DNA from: Flavobacterium sp. LC2016-23
GTDB lineage: Bacteria > Bacteroidota > Bacteroidia > Flavobacteriales > Flavobacteriaceae
Assembly (NCBI RefSeq): GCF_009674775.1
Contig: NZ_WKKE01000001.1
Location: 62,001 to 126,000, forward strand
Length of the DNA stretch: 64,000 nt
Direction of reading: 5' to 3'
Part shown: positions 25,626 to 34,532 of the stretch, piece by piece
Layout: every line of letters begins with the position of its first letter
How positions within the stretch are numbered: the first letter of the stretch is position 1
The notes under the pieces: generated by a model
What the model saw: only the letters and a program-made list of their open reading frames with translations
Database searches by the model: none
Told to the model about the DNA's origin: nothing
Translations under genes and position numbers: made by a program

Positions 25626-27812
25626 ATGAATGCTATTATTAAATTTATGAAAAGAAATTATAAAATACTTATAGCCGTATTATGCTTGTCGTTAACCTTA
25701 TTTGCTTTTAAAATAAATGCCGATAAGACAGTTGATCCGGATCCAAACAGAGATAAAACCCTGTTAGAATTACTTGCCTTCGTGATTGAAAAAGGACATT
25801 ACAGTCCCGCAGAAATTAACGATGAGTTTTCTAAAGGAATTTTTAAAGATTATATAGATGCGCTGGATCCCTCAAAAAGATTCTTCCTTCAGTCTGATAT
25901 TGATGAATTCAAGCAATATGAGCTGATGCTGGACGATCAGTTCCTGAATAAGGACCTTACGTTCTTCAATCTTACGTATACAAGATTGATGAAACGTATG
26001 GAAGAAAGCAAAAAACGCTATAAGACTATTTTAGCCCAGCCCTTCAACTACAATGTTGATGAGACTTTTAATGCTGATTATGAGCATTTGCCTTATGCTA
26101 AAAATGCAGTTGAAATCAACGAAAGATGGAGAAAGCAGATTAAACTTTCAACCCTTTCTTCTCTTGTAACGAAACAAAAATTAGAAGAGGATAAAAAGAA
26201 AACAGATCCTGCTTACAAAGCAAAATCTTTTGAAACTTTAGAAAAAGAAACCCGCGAAAGTTCTTTAAAATCGCTGGACGATAATTTCAGCCTTATTAAG
26301 GATTTAAATAAAGAAGATTGGTTTTCTGTGTACGTAAATTCTATTATGACACGTTTTGATCCGCATACAAGTTATTTTGCACCGGAAGAAAAAGACCGTT
26401 TTGATGTAAATATCAGTGGAAAACTTGAAGGTATTGGAGCAAGACTGACAAAGAAAAATGACTTTACACAGATAGATGAATTGATTTCAGGCGGACCTGC
26501 ATGGAAAGGAAAACAACTGGAAGCCGGTGATTTAATTTTGAAAGTAGCACAAGGAAACGAAGAGCCTGTAGATGTTGTAGGCATGCGTCTGGACGATGTT
26601 GTTAAGAAAATTAAAGGACATAAAGGTACTGAGGTTAAGCTTACCGTTAAAAAAGTGGACGGAAGCATCAAGGTTATTTCTATTATAAGAGACGTAGTCG
26701 AAATAGAAGAAACGTATGCTAAATCCAGTATTGTTGAGAAAAACGGATTAAAATACGGCGTAATTTATTTGCCTAAATTTTATATCGATTTTGAAAATAA
26801 AGATGGCCGTGACGCCGGAAAAGATATTGCTCTTGAAGTGGAAAGACTGAAGAAAGAAGATATCAACGGAATCGTACTTGACGTTCGTGACGATGGAGGA
26901 GGATCTTTATCTACAGTAGTGGATATTGCCGGTTTATTTATCGAGGAAGGACCAATTGTGCAGGTAAAATCTGCAGGTAAAAAGAAAGAGGTTCTATACG
27001 ATAAAGATAAAAAAATCGAGTGGGATGGACCGTTAGTAATTATGGTAAACAGTTTCTCAGCTTCTGCATCGGAAATTTTAGCAGCTGCAATTCAGGATTA
27101 CAAACGTGGCGTTATTATCGGAAGTAAACAAACATACGGAAAAGGAACAGTACAAAATGTACTTGATCTGAATCAGTTTGTTCGTAATGCTAATTACGGA
27201 GACCTGGGTGCTCTGAAAATTACAGGACAAAAGTTTTACAGAATCAACGGAGGTTCAACTCAGTTAGAAGGTGTTCATAGTGATGTTGTTATGCCGGATC
27301 GTTATGCTTACCTGAAAATGGGAGAGCGTGATATTGATAATGCAATGCCGTGGGATAAAATAGACCCGGCTGATTACAGCACCTGGACTTCAAATGAAAA
27401 ATTCAATCAGGCAATTGCAAACAGCACCAGCAGAATTGCACAAAATGCTCAATTTAAATTAATTGAAGATAATGCAAAATGGATTGATATTAAAAGTAAA
27501 GAGAATACGTATAGCTTAAATATTACAAGCTTTAAGGCAACTCAGGAACAGGTTGAAAATGAAGGTAAAAAATACAAACCAATTTCAGAATATAGAAATA
27601 ATTTAGTGTTTAAGTCTTTGCCTTACGAAGAGCTTGAAATTAAAAACGATGCTACCTTAAAAGAGAAAAGAGAAGCCTGGCACCAGGCATTATCAAAAGA
27701 TGTTTATGTAGAAGAAGCCTTAAATGTTTTAGATGATTTACAGACTAATAAATCCTCTATGGTTAAAAATAATTCTTCAAAATTAAAAAAAGATAAATTA
27801 GTAAAATCTTAA
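25626..27812 (+). CDS. Carboxy-terminal processing (tail-specific) protease, S41
   Basis: About 728 residues. An N-terminal signal or anchor helix (ILIAVLCLSLTLFAF) is followed by a long helical region, a PDZ domain (about 245-330, LEGIGARLTKKNDFTQIDEL), and the S41 core with SFSASASEILAAAIQ (nucleophile Ser) and KQTYGKGTVQ (general-base Lys). A C-terminal DUF3340-like domain ends in a Lys/Ser-rich tail. It degrades or trims periplasmic proteins. TTG 25623 and ATG 25647 are alternative starts. A strong terminator follows. Confidence 0.94.
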   Translation: MNAIIKFMKRNYKILIAVLCLSLTLFAFKINADKTVDPDPNRDKTLLELLAFVIEKGHYSPAEINDEFSKGIFKDYIDALDPSKRFFLQSDIDEFKQYELMLDDQFLNKDLTFFNLTYTRLMKRMEESKKRYKTILAQPFNYNVDETFNADYEHLPYAKNAVEINERWRKQIKLSTLSSLVTKQKLEEDKKKTDPAYKAKSFETLEKETRESSLKSLDDNFSLIKDLNKEDWFSVYVNSIMTRFDPHTSYFAPEEKDRFDVNISGKLEGIGARLTKKNDFTQIDELISGGPAWKGKQLEAGDLILKVAQGNEEPVDVVGMRLDDVVKKIKGHKGTEVKLTVKKVDGSIKVISIIRDVVEIEETYAKSSIVEKNGLKYGVIYLPKFYIDFENKDGRDAGKDIALEVERLKKEDINGIVLDVRDDGGGSLSTVVDIAGLFIEEGPIVQVKSAGKKKEVLYDKDKKIEWDGPLVIMVNSFSASASEILAAAIQDYKRGVIIGSKQTYGKGTVQNVLDLNQFVRNANYGDLGALKITGQKFYRINGGSTQLEGVHSDVVMPDRYAYLKMGERDIDNAMPWDKIDPADYSTWTSNEKFNQAIANSTSRIAQNAQFKLIEDNAKWIDIKSKENTYSLNITSFKATQEQVENEGKKYKPISEYRNNLVFKSLPYEELEIKNDATLKEKREAWHQALSKDVYVEEALNVLDDLQTNKSSMVKNNSSKLKKDKLVKS

Positions 27813-27838
27813 TTTTACAGAAGATTAATTTGTTATTA

Positions 27839-27879
27839 AAACGCTCCGAAAGTTTATATTTACGGAGCGTTTTTTTTTA
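27839..27879 (+). terminator. Terminator after the S41 protease
   Basis: ACGCTCCG/CGGAGCGT stem (27841-27848 and 27863-27870) followed by nine T. Confidence 0.9.
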
Positions 27880-27899
27880 TGTATTTTAAGTATAAGAAT

Positions 27900-28679
27900 A
27901 TGAGAAAATTTCTTTTTTTGGTCTTGATAACTTTTATGTTTTTTTCCTGCAAAAAAGAAGTAGAAATCGGGAATGAAGTGACAGAAAAGCAACCTCATTT
28001 TACTTCTAATCAAAACAGTTCTGATTCCTTGTACACAGTGGCTTATCTGCCAACATCGACAACGAAACAAATTGTAAGGCATAAGTATTATACACTTTCT
28101 TATAACGAAAAGTACGAGCAGGCAGAATGGGTGGCCTATGAACTAAAGAAAGAATATTTGAAAAACGGGAATTACAAGCGTCCGTATTTTATTGAAGATC
28201 CCAAAGTAATAACGGGTTCTGCCGATTGGAGGAATTATAAAAAATCAGGATATGACAAAGGCCATCTTTGTCCGGCGGGCGATATGGAATTTGATATAAA
28301 TGCCTATAATGACACTTTTTATACTTCAAACATTTCGCCTCAGAAGCATGATTTTAATAGCGGCATCTGGAATAGAATAGAACAGAAAACGCGCTATTGG
28401 GCTGGAAAATATAATGATATTTATGTAGTAACGGGAGGTGTTTTGAAAGATTCAGATAAAAAAATAGGAACAGAAGAAGTTGCTGTTCCTAAATATTTTT
28501 ATAAAATCATTCTGGCTAAATCAGGAAATAAACATAAAGCCATTGCTTTTTTAGTCCCAAACGAGGATAGTGATAAGTCGCTTTACGATTTTGTAGTTCC
28601 TGTTGAAACTATTGAAAACAGGACCGGAATTGATTTCTTTCCGAATTTAAAAAACTTAAAAAGCAGTCAGGATTTTTAA
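27900..28679 (+). CDS. DNA/RNA non-specific endonuclease (NUC1 family), lipoprotein
   Basis: 259 residues from ATG 27900. The start gives a signal helix ending FFSC (lipobox Cys17). The beta-beta-metal core has GYDKGHLCPAGDM with the catalytic His122, and the NISPQKHDFN-WNRIEQ layout provides the metal-binding Asn. It would hydrolyse extracellular or periplasmic DNA and RNA, possibly for nutrient supply or in relation to comEC. The last 24 bases overlap the end of rpe on the other strand. Confidence 0.92.
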   Translation: MRKFLFLVLITFMFFSCKKEVEIGNEVTEKQPHFTSNQNSSDSLYTVAYLPTSTTKQIVRHKYYTLSYNEKYEQAEWVAYELKKEYLKNGNYKRPYFIEDPKVITGSADWRNYKKSGYDKGHLCPAGDMEFDINAYNDTFYTSNISPQKHDFNSGIWNRIEQKTRYWAGKYNDIYVVTGGVLKDSDKKIGTEEVAVPKYFYKIILAKSGNKHKAIAFLVPNEDSDKSLYDFVVPVETIENRTGIDFFPNLKNLKSSQDF

Positions 28680-29318
28680 GTCGGCAATAGTGGCTGTAGG
28701 GTTTTCGGCTTTAAAGACAAAGCTTCCTGCAACCAAAACATCTGCTCCGGCTTCTACTAGTTGTTTTGCATTTTTATTGGTTACACCACCATCAATTTCG
28801 ATAATTGTGGAGGCATTTTTGCGGGTAATCAGTTCTTTTAGTTTTTTTACTTTAGTATAGGTGTTTTCAATAAAGGACTGCCCGCCAAAACCCGGATTGA
28901 CACTCATTATACAGACAAGATCAATATCATTGATCACATCTTCTAATAAATCAATATTAGTATGAGGATTAATAGCTACTCCGGCTTTCATTCCTTCCGC
29001 TTTGATAGCCTGTAATGTTCTGTGCAGGTGTGGGCAGGCTTCGTAATGAACTGTTAATCCATTTGCTCCTAAATCAGCAAAAGTTTTGATGTAACGATCC
29101 GGATCGATAATCATTAAATGTACATCAATATATTTTTTGGCATGTTTGGAAATAGCTTCTAAAACAGGCATTCCAAAAGAAATGTTGGGAACAAAAACAC
29201 CATCCATAATATCAATATGAAACCAGTCAGCCTCGCTGTTATTGATCATTTCGATATCACGCTGTAAATTGGCAAAATCAGCTGCTAAAACAGAAGGTGC
29301 AATAAGTGTATTTTTCAT
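28656..29318 (-). CDS. rpe: Ribulose-phosphate 3-epimerase
   Basis: 220-residue TIM barrel with the PS00-type motifs HIDIMDGVFVPNISFG (metal-binding His and Asp) and MSVNPGFGGQSFI, plus EIDGGVTNKNA. It interconverts ribulose 5-phosphate and xylulose 5-phosphate in the pentose phosphate pathway. It converges on, and overlaps by 24 bases, the nuclease gene. Confidence 0.97.
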   Translation of the reverse strand: MKNTLIAPSVLAADFANLQRDIEMINNSEADWFHIDIMDGVFVPNISFGMPVLEAISKHAKKYIDVHLMIIDPDRYIKTFADLGANGLTVHYEACPHLHRTLQAIKAEGMKAGVAINPHTNIDLLEDVINDIDLVCIMSVNPGFGGQSFIENTYTKVKKLKELITRKNASTIIEIDGGVTNKNAKQLVEAGADVLVAGSFVFKAENPTATIADLKILTAF

Positions 29319-29367
29319 TGTGTAGTGGTGTGTTGTTTTTTTACAAAGATAAATTTTTTATGATTTG

Positions 29368-29518
29368 CAGTGAAATTTAACCGCAAAGTCCGCAAAGATT
29401 TGCGCAAAGTTCGCAAAGTATTTATTTAAAAATATTACGGATACAAATTCCGCAAAGCTTTGCGAACTTTGCGGTTACAACATTTCACTGAGATAAAATC
29501 CTTGCGATCCTTGCGGTT
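29368..29518. repeat. GCAAAG-rich inverted-repeat element, copy 2
   Basis: Nested inverted repeats. The outer arms are CAGTGAAAT (29368-29376) and ATTTCACTG (29482-29490). Next inside are AACCGCAAAG (29379-29388) and CTTTGCGGTT (29467-29476). The core is a perfect 16-bp pair at 29403-29418 and 29458-29473. A further CCTTGCGGTT lies at 29509-29518. The core resembles the element at 3115-3295. Confidence 0.75.
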
Positions 29519-29535
29519 AAAAAATAAAATAAAAA

Positions 29536-29556
29536 ACTCCGGTAATCAGCCGGAGT
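29536..29556 (-). terminator. Terminator of the primary sigma factor gene
   Basis: ACTCCGG/CCGGAGT 7-bp stem with a 7-nt loop. On the minus strand it is followed by TTTTTATTTTATTTT. It lies 125 bases beyond the stop. Confidence 0.8.
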
Positions 29557-29628
29557 TTCAATCATCAATCAAAAAACGAACAGTCAATCAAACTGTTGTT
29601 TGCTGTAAAATTCCAGATTTGAAAATAC

Positions 29629-29653
29629 AAATTCCAATTTTGAATTGGAATTT
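29629..29653. repeat. TTGGAATTT-type hairpin, copy 2
   Basis: AAATTCCAATT (29629-29639) and AATTGGAATTT (29643-29653) form a perfect 11-bp stem with a 3-nt loop, 28 bases beyond the sigma-factor stop. Partial TTCCA and TTGGAA units flank it. Confidence 0.65.
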
Positions 29654-29680
29654 GGGATTTACATATTGGAATCCAGGTTT

Positions 29681-30544
29681 TTAACCTAAATAAGTTTTAA
29701 GGATTTTACTTCTTGAAGTATGTTTTAATCTGCGGATTGCTTTTTCCTTAATCTGACGTACACGTTCACGGGTTAAGTCGAAAGTTTCTCCAATTTCTTC
29801 TAATGTCATTGGATGCTGATCGCCAAGACCAAAATACAAACGAACTACATCTGCCTCTCTTGGAGTTAATGTTTCTAACGAACGCTCAATTTCAGTACGA
29901 AGTGATTCGTGGATTAATTCTCTGTCAGGGTTTGGAGATTCTCCGGAACGTAAAACGTCATAAAGGTTAGAATCTTCACCTTCCACAAGAGGTGCATCCA
30001 TAGATAAGTGACGGCCAGAGTTTTTCATAGACTCTTTTACATCATTTACGGTCATGTCAAGTTCTTTTGCAATTTCCTCAGCAGAAGGCGGACGCTCATT
30101 AGATTGCTCTAGTAAAGCGTACATTTTGTTGATTTTATTGATAGAACCAATTTTGTTCAATGGTAAACGTACAATACGTGATTGTTCTGCCAGCGCCTGA
30201 AGGATCGATTGACGAATCCACCAAACTGCGTAAGAGATAAATTTGAAACCACGCGTTTCATCAAAACGCTGAGCCGCTTTAATTAGACCTAAGTTTCCTT
30301 CGTTAATTAAATCAGGAAGTGTTAATCCTTGATTTTGATATTGTTTTGCCACAGAAACTACGAAACGTAGGTTGGCTTTTGTTAATTTTTCTAAAGCTCT
30401 TTGATCACCGGCCTTTATTCTTTGTGCTAATTCTACCTCTTCATCAGCGGTAATCAGGTCAACTTTTCCGATTTCTTGTAGATATTTATCTAACGATGCA
30501 GTTTCACGATTAGTTACCTGCTTGGTGATTTTAAGTTGTCTCAT
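29681..30544 (-). CDS. rpoD: Primary RNA polymerase sigma factor (Bacteroidota RpoD/SigA)
   Basis: 287 residues. Region 1.2 is near residues 15-45 ([20 protein letters not shown]), region 2 has [22 protein letters not shown] and [11 protein letters not shown], region 3 is mid-protein, and region 4 has the helix-turn-helix [28 protein letters not shown]. There is no region 1.1 or large non-conserved region, as is normal for the primary sigma of this phylum. It should read the TTG-N19-TAnnTTTG promoters seen across the window. Confidence 0.97.
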   Translation of the reverse strand: MRQLKITKQVTNRETASLDKYLQEIGKVDLITADEEVELAQRIKAGDQRALEKLTKANLRFVVSVAKQYQNQGLTLPDLINEGNLGLIKAAQRFDETRGFKFISYAVWWIRQSILQALAEQSRIVRLPLNKIGSINKINKMYALLEQSNERPPSAEEIAKELDMTVNDVKESMKNSGRHLSMDAPLVEGEDSNLYDVLRSGESPNPDRELIHESLRTEIERSLETLTPREADVVRLYFGLGDQHPMTLEEIGETFDLTRERVRQIKEKAIRRLKHTSRSKILKTYLG

Positions 30545-30629
30545 GTTCTTGTCTCCCTATTTTTTTAAAGTGTACAAATAGTTATACGTAAGAAGTGGAG
30601 AAAAAGTTACAACGAATTGAAAAAAAGTT

Positions 30630-31286
30630 TTAAAATTTATAACTAACGCCCGAATGAATTGAGAAACTATAAGGTTTAGCAGCGCCGTTTTCTTTGAAAG
30701 TACTTAAGTAGTATTTAAAGATAGGATTGATATCCAGATTAAATTTAGAATTTAGTTTATAGCTGATTCCTATCCTTAAATTGTATGAAAAATTGATTCC
30801 TGAAATATTTTTTGCTTCTCCAATGTTTTGCGTAGCAACTTTTTCAGATTTTAAGGAAAGCTGGTTTTGATCTGAAATTAAGAAGCTAAATCCCGTAAAA
30901 GCTTCCATTCCGATTTTGCTTTCCTCTTTTTTGAAAGCATACACAAACTCTATTGGAAGTTCATAATAAGATAAATTTGGTATTAAGTCAACTTCACTTG
31001 AACCGGCGAAGGTTTGTTTTCCTGCGCTTTTGGCGGAGTCTTTTTTTTTACGGTTCGTGATTTTATTAATTTTGTGTTTACCTGTTCTTTTTAAGAATGA
31101 CTTTGCATTTTTTATATTGGTAAAAATTTCAATAAAAGAGTCGTGAAGATTGTCTTCTGCTTCTGCATCATTGGGGCAATACTTGAGACTTAACACAAAA
31201 AGAGTCTTTTTATACATTTCGTATAACGCTTCTTGTGCTTTTCTGTTTTGCCTGCAACAGTCTTTGATGAGTTGGTCTAAATTCAA
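30630..31286 (-). pseudogene. Chimeric ORF: ECF sigma region 2 joined in frame to the end of an outer-membrane barrel
   Basis: 218 residues starting at TTG 31286. Residues 1-60 are a clear ECF sigma N-terminus (LIKDCCRQNRKAQEALYEMY; PNDAEAEDNLHDSFIEIFTNIKN). The similarity stops at NIKN, and sigma region 4 is absent. After a basic stretch (about 60-90) the rest is beta-barrel-like (YYELPIEFVYAFKKEESKIGMEAF; YNLRIGISYKLNSKFNLDINP) and ends in Phe (SIHSGVSYKF), as outer-membrane proteins do. No signal peptide is present, so the barrel half could not be exported. The likeliest origin is a deletion that fused a sigma gene to a downstream barrel gene. Confidence 0.7.
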
Positions 31287-31370
31287 ATTTTATTTTTTAT
31301 TCTAACTTACGTTTTATAATCAATAGTATTAAAACAATAAAAAGGTTGCGTGGTGAAATAGAAAATAAAT

Positions 31371-31406
31371 AAAACCCTTGTTTCCAAATTAAGAAACAAG
31401 GGTTTT
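31371..31406 (-). terminator. Terminator of operon A
   Basis: AACCCTTGTTTC/GAAACAAGGGTT 12-bp perfect stem (31373-31384 and 31393-31404), followed on the minus strand by TTTATTTATTTT. It separates operon A from the chimeric sigma ORF. Confidence 0.88.
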
Positions 31407-31433
31407 TAGGAGAAAAAACATTGCTTATTTTTT

Positions 31434-33221
31434 TTAATTTACTGTTGAATCTTTGACTTCAAAAGTTTCTTTTAAGGAAACAGGAGTCCCTTCATTTGTA
31501 AATCCTTCGAGGTTTACTTCGTATTTTCCTGAAACATCAGAAGTAAAAAAGGAGATTATGTTTTCTGTGTTGTCTAAAGTTAATTCCGGCTGCCAAAGCA
31601 ATTGATACCTGTAATCCGGAATTCTTTCGTATTTGCTTTTATCGGTGTAATCTTCTTTGAAAGCGATGATTTTATTCTGAGGTCTTTGAATCTCCGTTTT
31701 TAAAATATAAGGGCCATTTGCCGATGTTACGTAATCCGTGTTTTTAGTAGTGAAATTGATAACGCCATTAAAAGCCTTGGGACCATAAAAATAGACGCCC
31801 GGAACAATGCTGACTTTATAGATATTTTCTGTTTTATAAGTAAATAATTCATTTACATTCTGGATTAAAAGCCCGTCCACCAGGACCAAAGCCGGTTCCG
31901 AAAAATATTCCAGATCGTAATTGATATCTCTCAGGTTTAAAGAATAATTATTGTCTTTTTCACGATAATACATCTCTTTTACAACTTCTGTAATGGTTTC
32001 TTTTAGGGTTGGGAATTTTGTATAATCCCCCAATACATATTCTTTTTCCAGCGGATGATAAAACGGAAAAGTACTCTGATTAGCCGCTATACTGTCTTTT
32101 TTTAGCGGGTAATACGAATTCTCTATCTGATTAGCAATAGATCTTTGTTCGATAGCTTGTTTGTAATCAGTGGTCAGGGATAGCTCATCAGTGGTTTTTA
32201 AGTCAGACAAATTGTATCCTGTGTTTCTGTCAAGTTCTATTTTATAGTCGTTTTTGTCATTTTCCACTACCTGAACCACAACATTCGAATAGTTTGGGTT
32301 TTTATCCAGTATAAAGTTGAACCTTCCCGAAGCATTGGTCTGAACAATTTTAAAGGCAAATTCTTTACCGGGAATAGATAATGCTACGTTTTTATGGCTT
32401 ACCTGCTTAGGGTCTTTGCTATTTGTAATGACGCCTGAAATAATCTCACCTCTAAGCTCAGGAATAAACTGGATTGAATCATTTATACGGTTTGTTATTT
32501 CATTAGTAGAATTGAATTTTACAAACTCTGAGGCGTTCATTTGTTTTTTAGCAGGTAAATTGTCGATTTTCTTTACGGAAAGAGAAAAGCTTCCTTTGCT
32601 GATTTCAGGAGTTAAAGATTTTATTTTTAACTGAACCAGTTCTCTTTCCTGAAAGGTGTTTTTATCTAATGCTATTTCAAAAGTTTTGTTCTTAATCTGA
32701 TTTTCTGTAACAGATTCATTTTCTGTCTCTTTTGTTTTTTTGTTTTGGGAGTCAGCGTCTTTATCTGAGGTGCTTTTTTTACCGGCTACATAGGGATTGA
32801 TTAATACAAGATCCGTTTTGGAAGTTTTAAACTCATTTTTGTTTAACATCCATTTGGTGTAGGCAATAAGTTTGTAGTTGCCTGTTTCAATGGTGGATGG
32901 TATGAAAAAATCACCTTGTCCTTTCCCGTTATCCAGATAAATTTTATTGGTAAAAACAACCTGATTGTCACTATTGATAAGATCAACATAAGCAATTTTG
33001 CTGATTTTGCTCAAAGCGTTATTGGACGGATTAATACAATACAATTTGCAGTGCAGCGTCTCTCCTGCAATTAATGTGGTGTTGTTTAAATGAACAAATA
33101 TATTTTCATTCGTAGCTGTACTAATAGTTTCATTTTTGTTTAATGAACTATTTTGGGCAATAGCAAAAGTATTTATTGCTATTAGCATTATTGTGCTGGT
33201 TATTCGTTTTAATCTATCCAA
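31434..33221 (-). CDS. MG2-like exported protein with barrel-less TonB-plug-like module, operon A
   Basis: 595 residues from a TTG start. The signal peptide ends TFAIAQ. An MG2 (macroglobulin-like) beta domain follows (about 40-135: VHLNNTTLIAGETL; FFIPSTIETGNYKLIAYTKWML), a second beta region (about 180-340, ELRGEIISG), then FPTLKETITEVV and VLVDGLLIQNVNELFTYKTENI with FYGPKAFNGVINFTTK (about 420-500). That last part resembles a TonB receptor plug but no barrel follows. The start overlaps the DUF4249 stop by 13 bases, as in operon B. Function unknown; a trapping or assembly role beside the TonB receptor is inferred. Confidence 0.75.
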   Translation of the reverse strand: MDRLKRITSTIMLIAINTFAIAQNSSLNKNETISTATNENIFVHLNNTTLIAGETLHCKLYCINPSNNALSKISKIAYVDLINSDNQVVFTNKIYLDNGKGQGDFFIPSTIETGNYKLIAYTKWMLNKNEFKTSKTDLVLINPYVAGKKSTSDKDADSQNKKTKETENESVTENQIKNKTFEIALDKNTFQERELVQLKIKSLTPEISKGSFSLSVKKIDNLPAKKQMNASEFVKFNSTNEITNRINDSIQFIPELRGEIISGVITNSKDPKQVSHKNVALSIPGKEFAFKIVQTNASGRFNFILDKNPNYSNVVVQVVENDKNDYKIELDRNTGYNLSDLKTTDELSLTTDYKQAIEQRSIANQIENSYYPLKKDSIAANQSTFPFYHPLEKEYVLGDYTKFPTLKETITEVVKEMYYREKDNNYSLNLRDINYDLEYFSEPALVLVDGLLIQNVNELFTYKTENIYKVSIVPGVYFYGPKAFNGVINFTTKNTDYVTSANGPYILKTEIQRPQNKIIAFKEDYTDKSKYERIPDYRYQLLWQPELTLDNTENIISFFTSDVSGKYEVNLEGFTNEGTPVSLKETFEVKDSTVN

Positions 33222-34435
33222 AATAAAGGTTTAATGTTAGATGAAATTTTAGTACAGTCACCACAAGGGGCAGGAGTAAAAACATAGGTCGTGTTATTAT
33301 TAAGGGCGGCAAAAAACACATACTCTGTTCCCGTCCCTGTAACTATCGAATATATTTGCGGTCCTCTGCAGAATTTGTCGTTAAAGCAGTTCGCTAATGA
33401 TATTGTTTTACTGCAATCAGCAATAAATGGCGGGTAGGGATCGTCTTTAAAGATATCCCTGAAATTAAAAAAGATTCTTTTTGATGAAACGGATGAGACT
33501 TCAAAATAGCCAATTATTTTCTCGTCAGAATTATCATTTGATTTTAAATTACCATAATTAAATCCCGGCTGAACTTGTGATAAAAGACTAGAGGAAGTAG
33601 AAAGGTTTTTTAAGGTTTTGTAATAGGTATAAGAGGCTAGATTCTGAACGTATTCCCTTACTATGATGCTGTATCGTTCGTAAAGTATCGGACTGTTGAC
33701 GTCTATAAAACGGATTGGGAGGTTGATTCGGTCTTCGCTCAGTCCTACATTGCTGATTAATAGTAAGTCATCTGATTTTTTAGTGGTAAAACAAACCCTT
33801 GATTCTCCGTTATCTCTCGGAACAGTCAGATACGTAAAATCAGGACCGGGATTGCTCGGATCTAAGATTAGTTTATTGGGTTTCCAGTCCGGAGATACTA
33901 TTTTATAAGTTTCATCATATTCGAATCTGTAAAATTGTGATTTTGAAGTCGGATCATAACTGGTCACTACTATTTGTACCCCTTTTTGTCCATCGATGGT
34001 TTCGATTTTTGGTTCCACCTGAATTTCAGTAACAGGAGTTAAAATTTCTGGTGCAGACGAGTATGATTTTCCGTCCGGGGTTGTAATATTCAGTTGATAT
34101 GATTTTCCGGGAATCGCCTGAAAAGGATTGTTTGAAACATAAAGCCCGGAGAATTCTTCAAATTCAAATTCATAGCTGTTGTTGTCGCTATCTGTAACGT
34201 AGACAATTGCTCCTTTTTCAGGAGATGGTCCATTTTCCTCCAAACGATAGGATCTGGTGATTTTTATTTCCTGCTTTTTTAATTCATTTGTAATGATTCC
34301 CTGAACAACAGGTATGCTTTCAAAGGTGTTGGTTTGAAAAGCATATTGTTCGGTACAGCTCCCCATAAAAAGGCAGGAAAGTGCCAGGGCAATTGTTTTG
34401 CCTAAAAAGTTAATATGTTGCATTATAAATTTCAT
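33209..34435 (-). CDS. DUF4249 lipoprotein, operon A copy 2
   Basis: 408 residues. The lipobox is FMGSC (Cys27) and the family body begins YAFQTNTFESIPVVQGIITNE, with repeated Ig-like strands (KIETIDGQKGVQIVV; FYRFEYDETYKIV). The last ~75 residues are Cys-rich (CSKTIS, NCFND, CRGP, CGDC) and end SNIKPLFWID. It is nearly the same as copy 1 up to FNFRDIF; the segment after that is much more diverged. DUF4249 proteins pair with TonB receptors and are probably surface or outer-membrane lipoproteins that bind the ligand, but this is not proven. Confidence 0.85.
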   Translation of the reverse strand: MKFIMQHINFLGKTIALALSCLFMGSCTEQYAFQTNTFESIPVVQGIITNELKKQEIKITRSYRLEENGPSPEKGAIVYVTDSDNNSYEFEFEEFSGLYVSNNPFQAIPGKSYQLNITTPDGKSYSSAPEILTPVTEIQVEPKIETIDGQKGVQIVVTSYDPTSKSQFYRFEYDETYKIVSPDWKPNKLILDPSNPGPDFTYLTVPRDNGESRVCFTTKKSDDLLLISNVGLSEDRINLPIRFIDVNSPILYERYSIIVREYVQNLASYTYYKTLKNLSTSSSLLSQVQPGFNYGNLKSNDNSDEKIIGYFEVSSVSSKRIFFNFRDIFKDDPYPPFIADCSKTISLANCFNDKFCRGPQIYSIVTGTGTEYVFFAALNNNTTYVFTPAPCGDCTKISSNIKPLFWID

Positions 34436-34532
34436 AAGCAGGTAAATTTGTATTCTCTTTTTTCTTACTGACTATTTGGTGTAACAACTAAAATGTGTCA
34501 GGTATTGATAATTAATTGTGTTTATTGTTTTT

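Larger units (their letters stand above)
29319..29680. other. Intergenic region with two repeat families
   Basis: Between rpe and the sigma factor there is no credible gene; the small plus-strand frame here runs through repeats. It contains the GCAAAG-type inverted repeat (29368-29518), the sigma-factor terminator (29536-29556) and the TTGGAATTT-type hairpin (29629-29653). Confidence 0.75.

Noticed and set aside
29460-29684. 74-residue plus-strand frame between rpe and the sigma factor
   Set aside because: It runs through two repeat elements and a terminator hairpin and has no protein-like composition.
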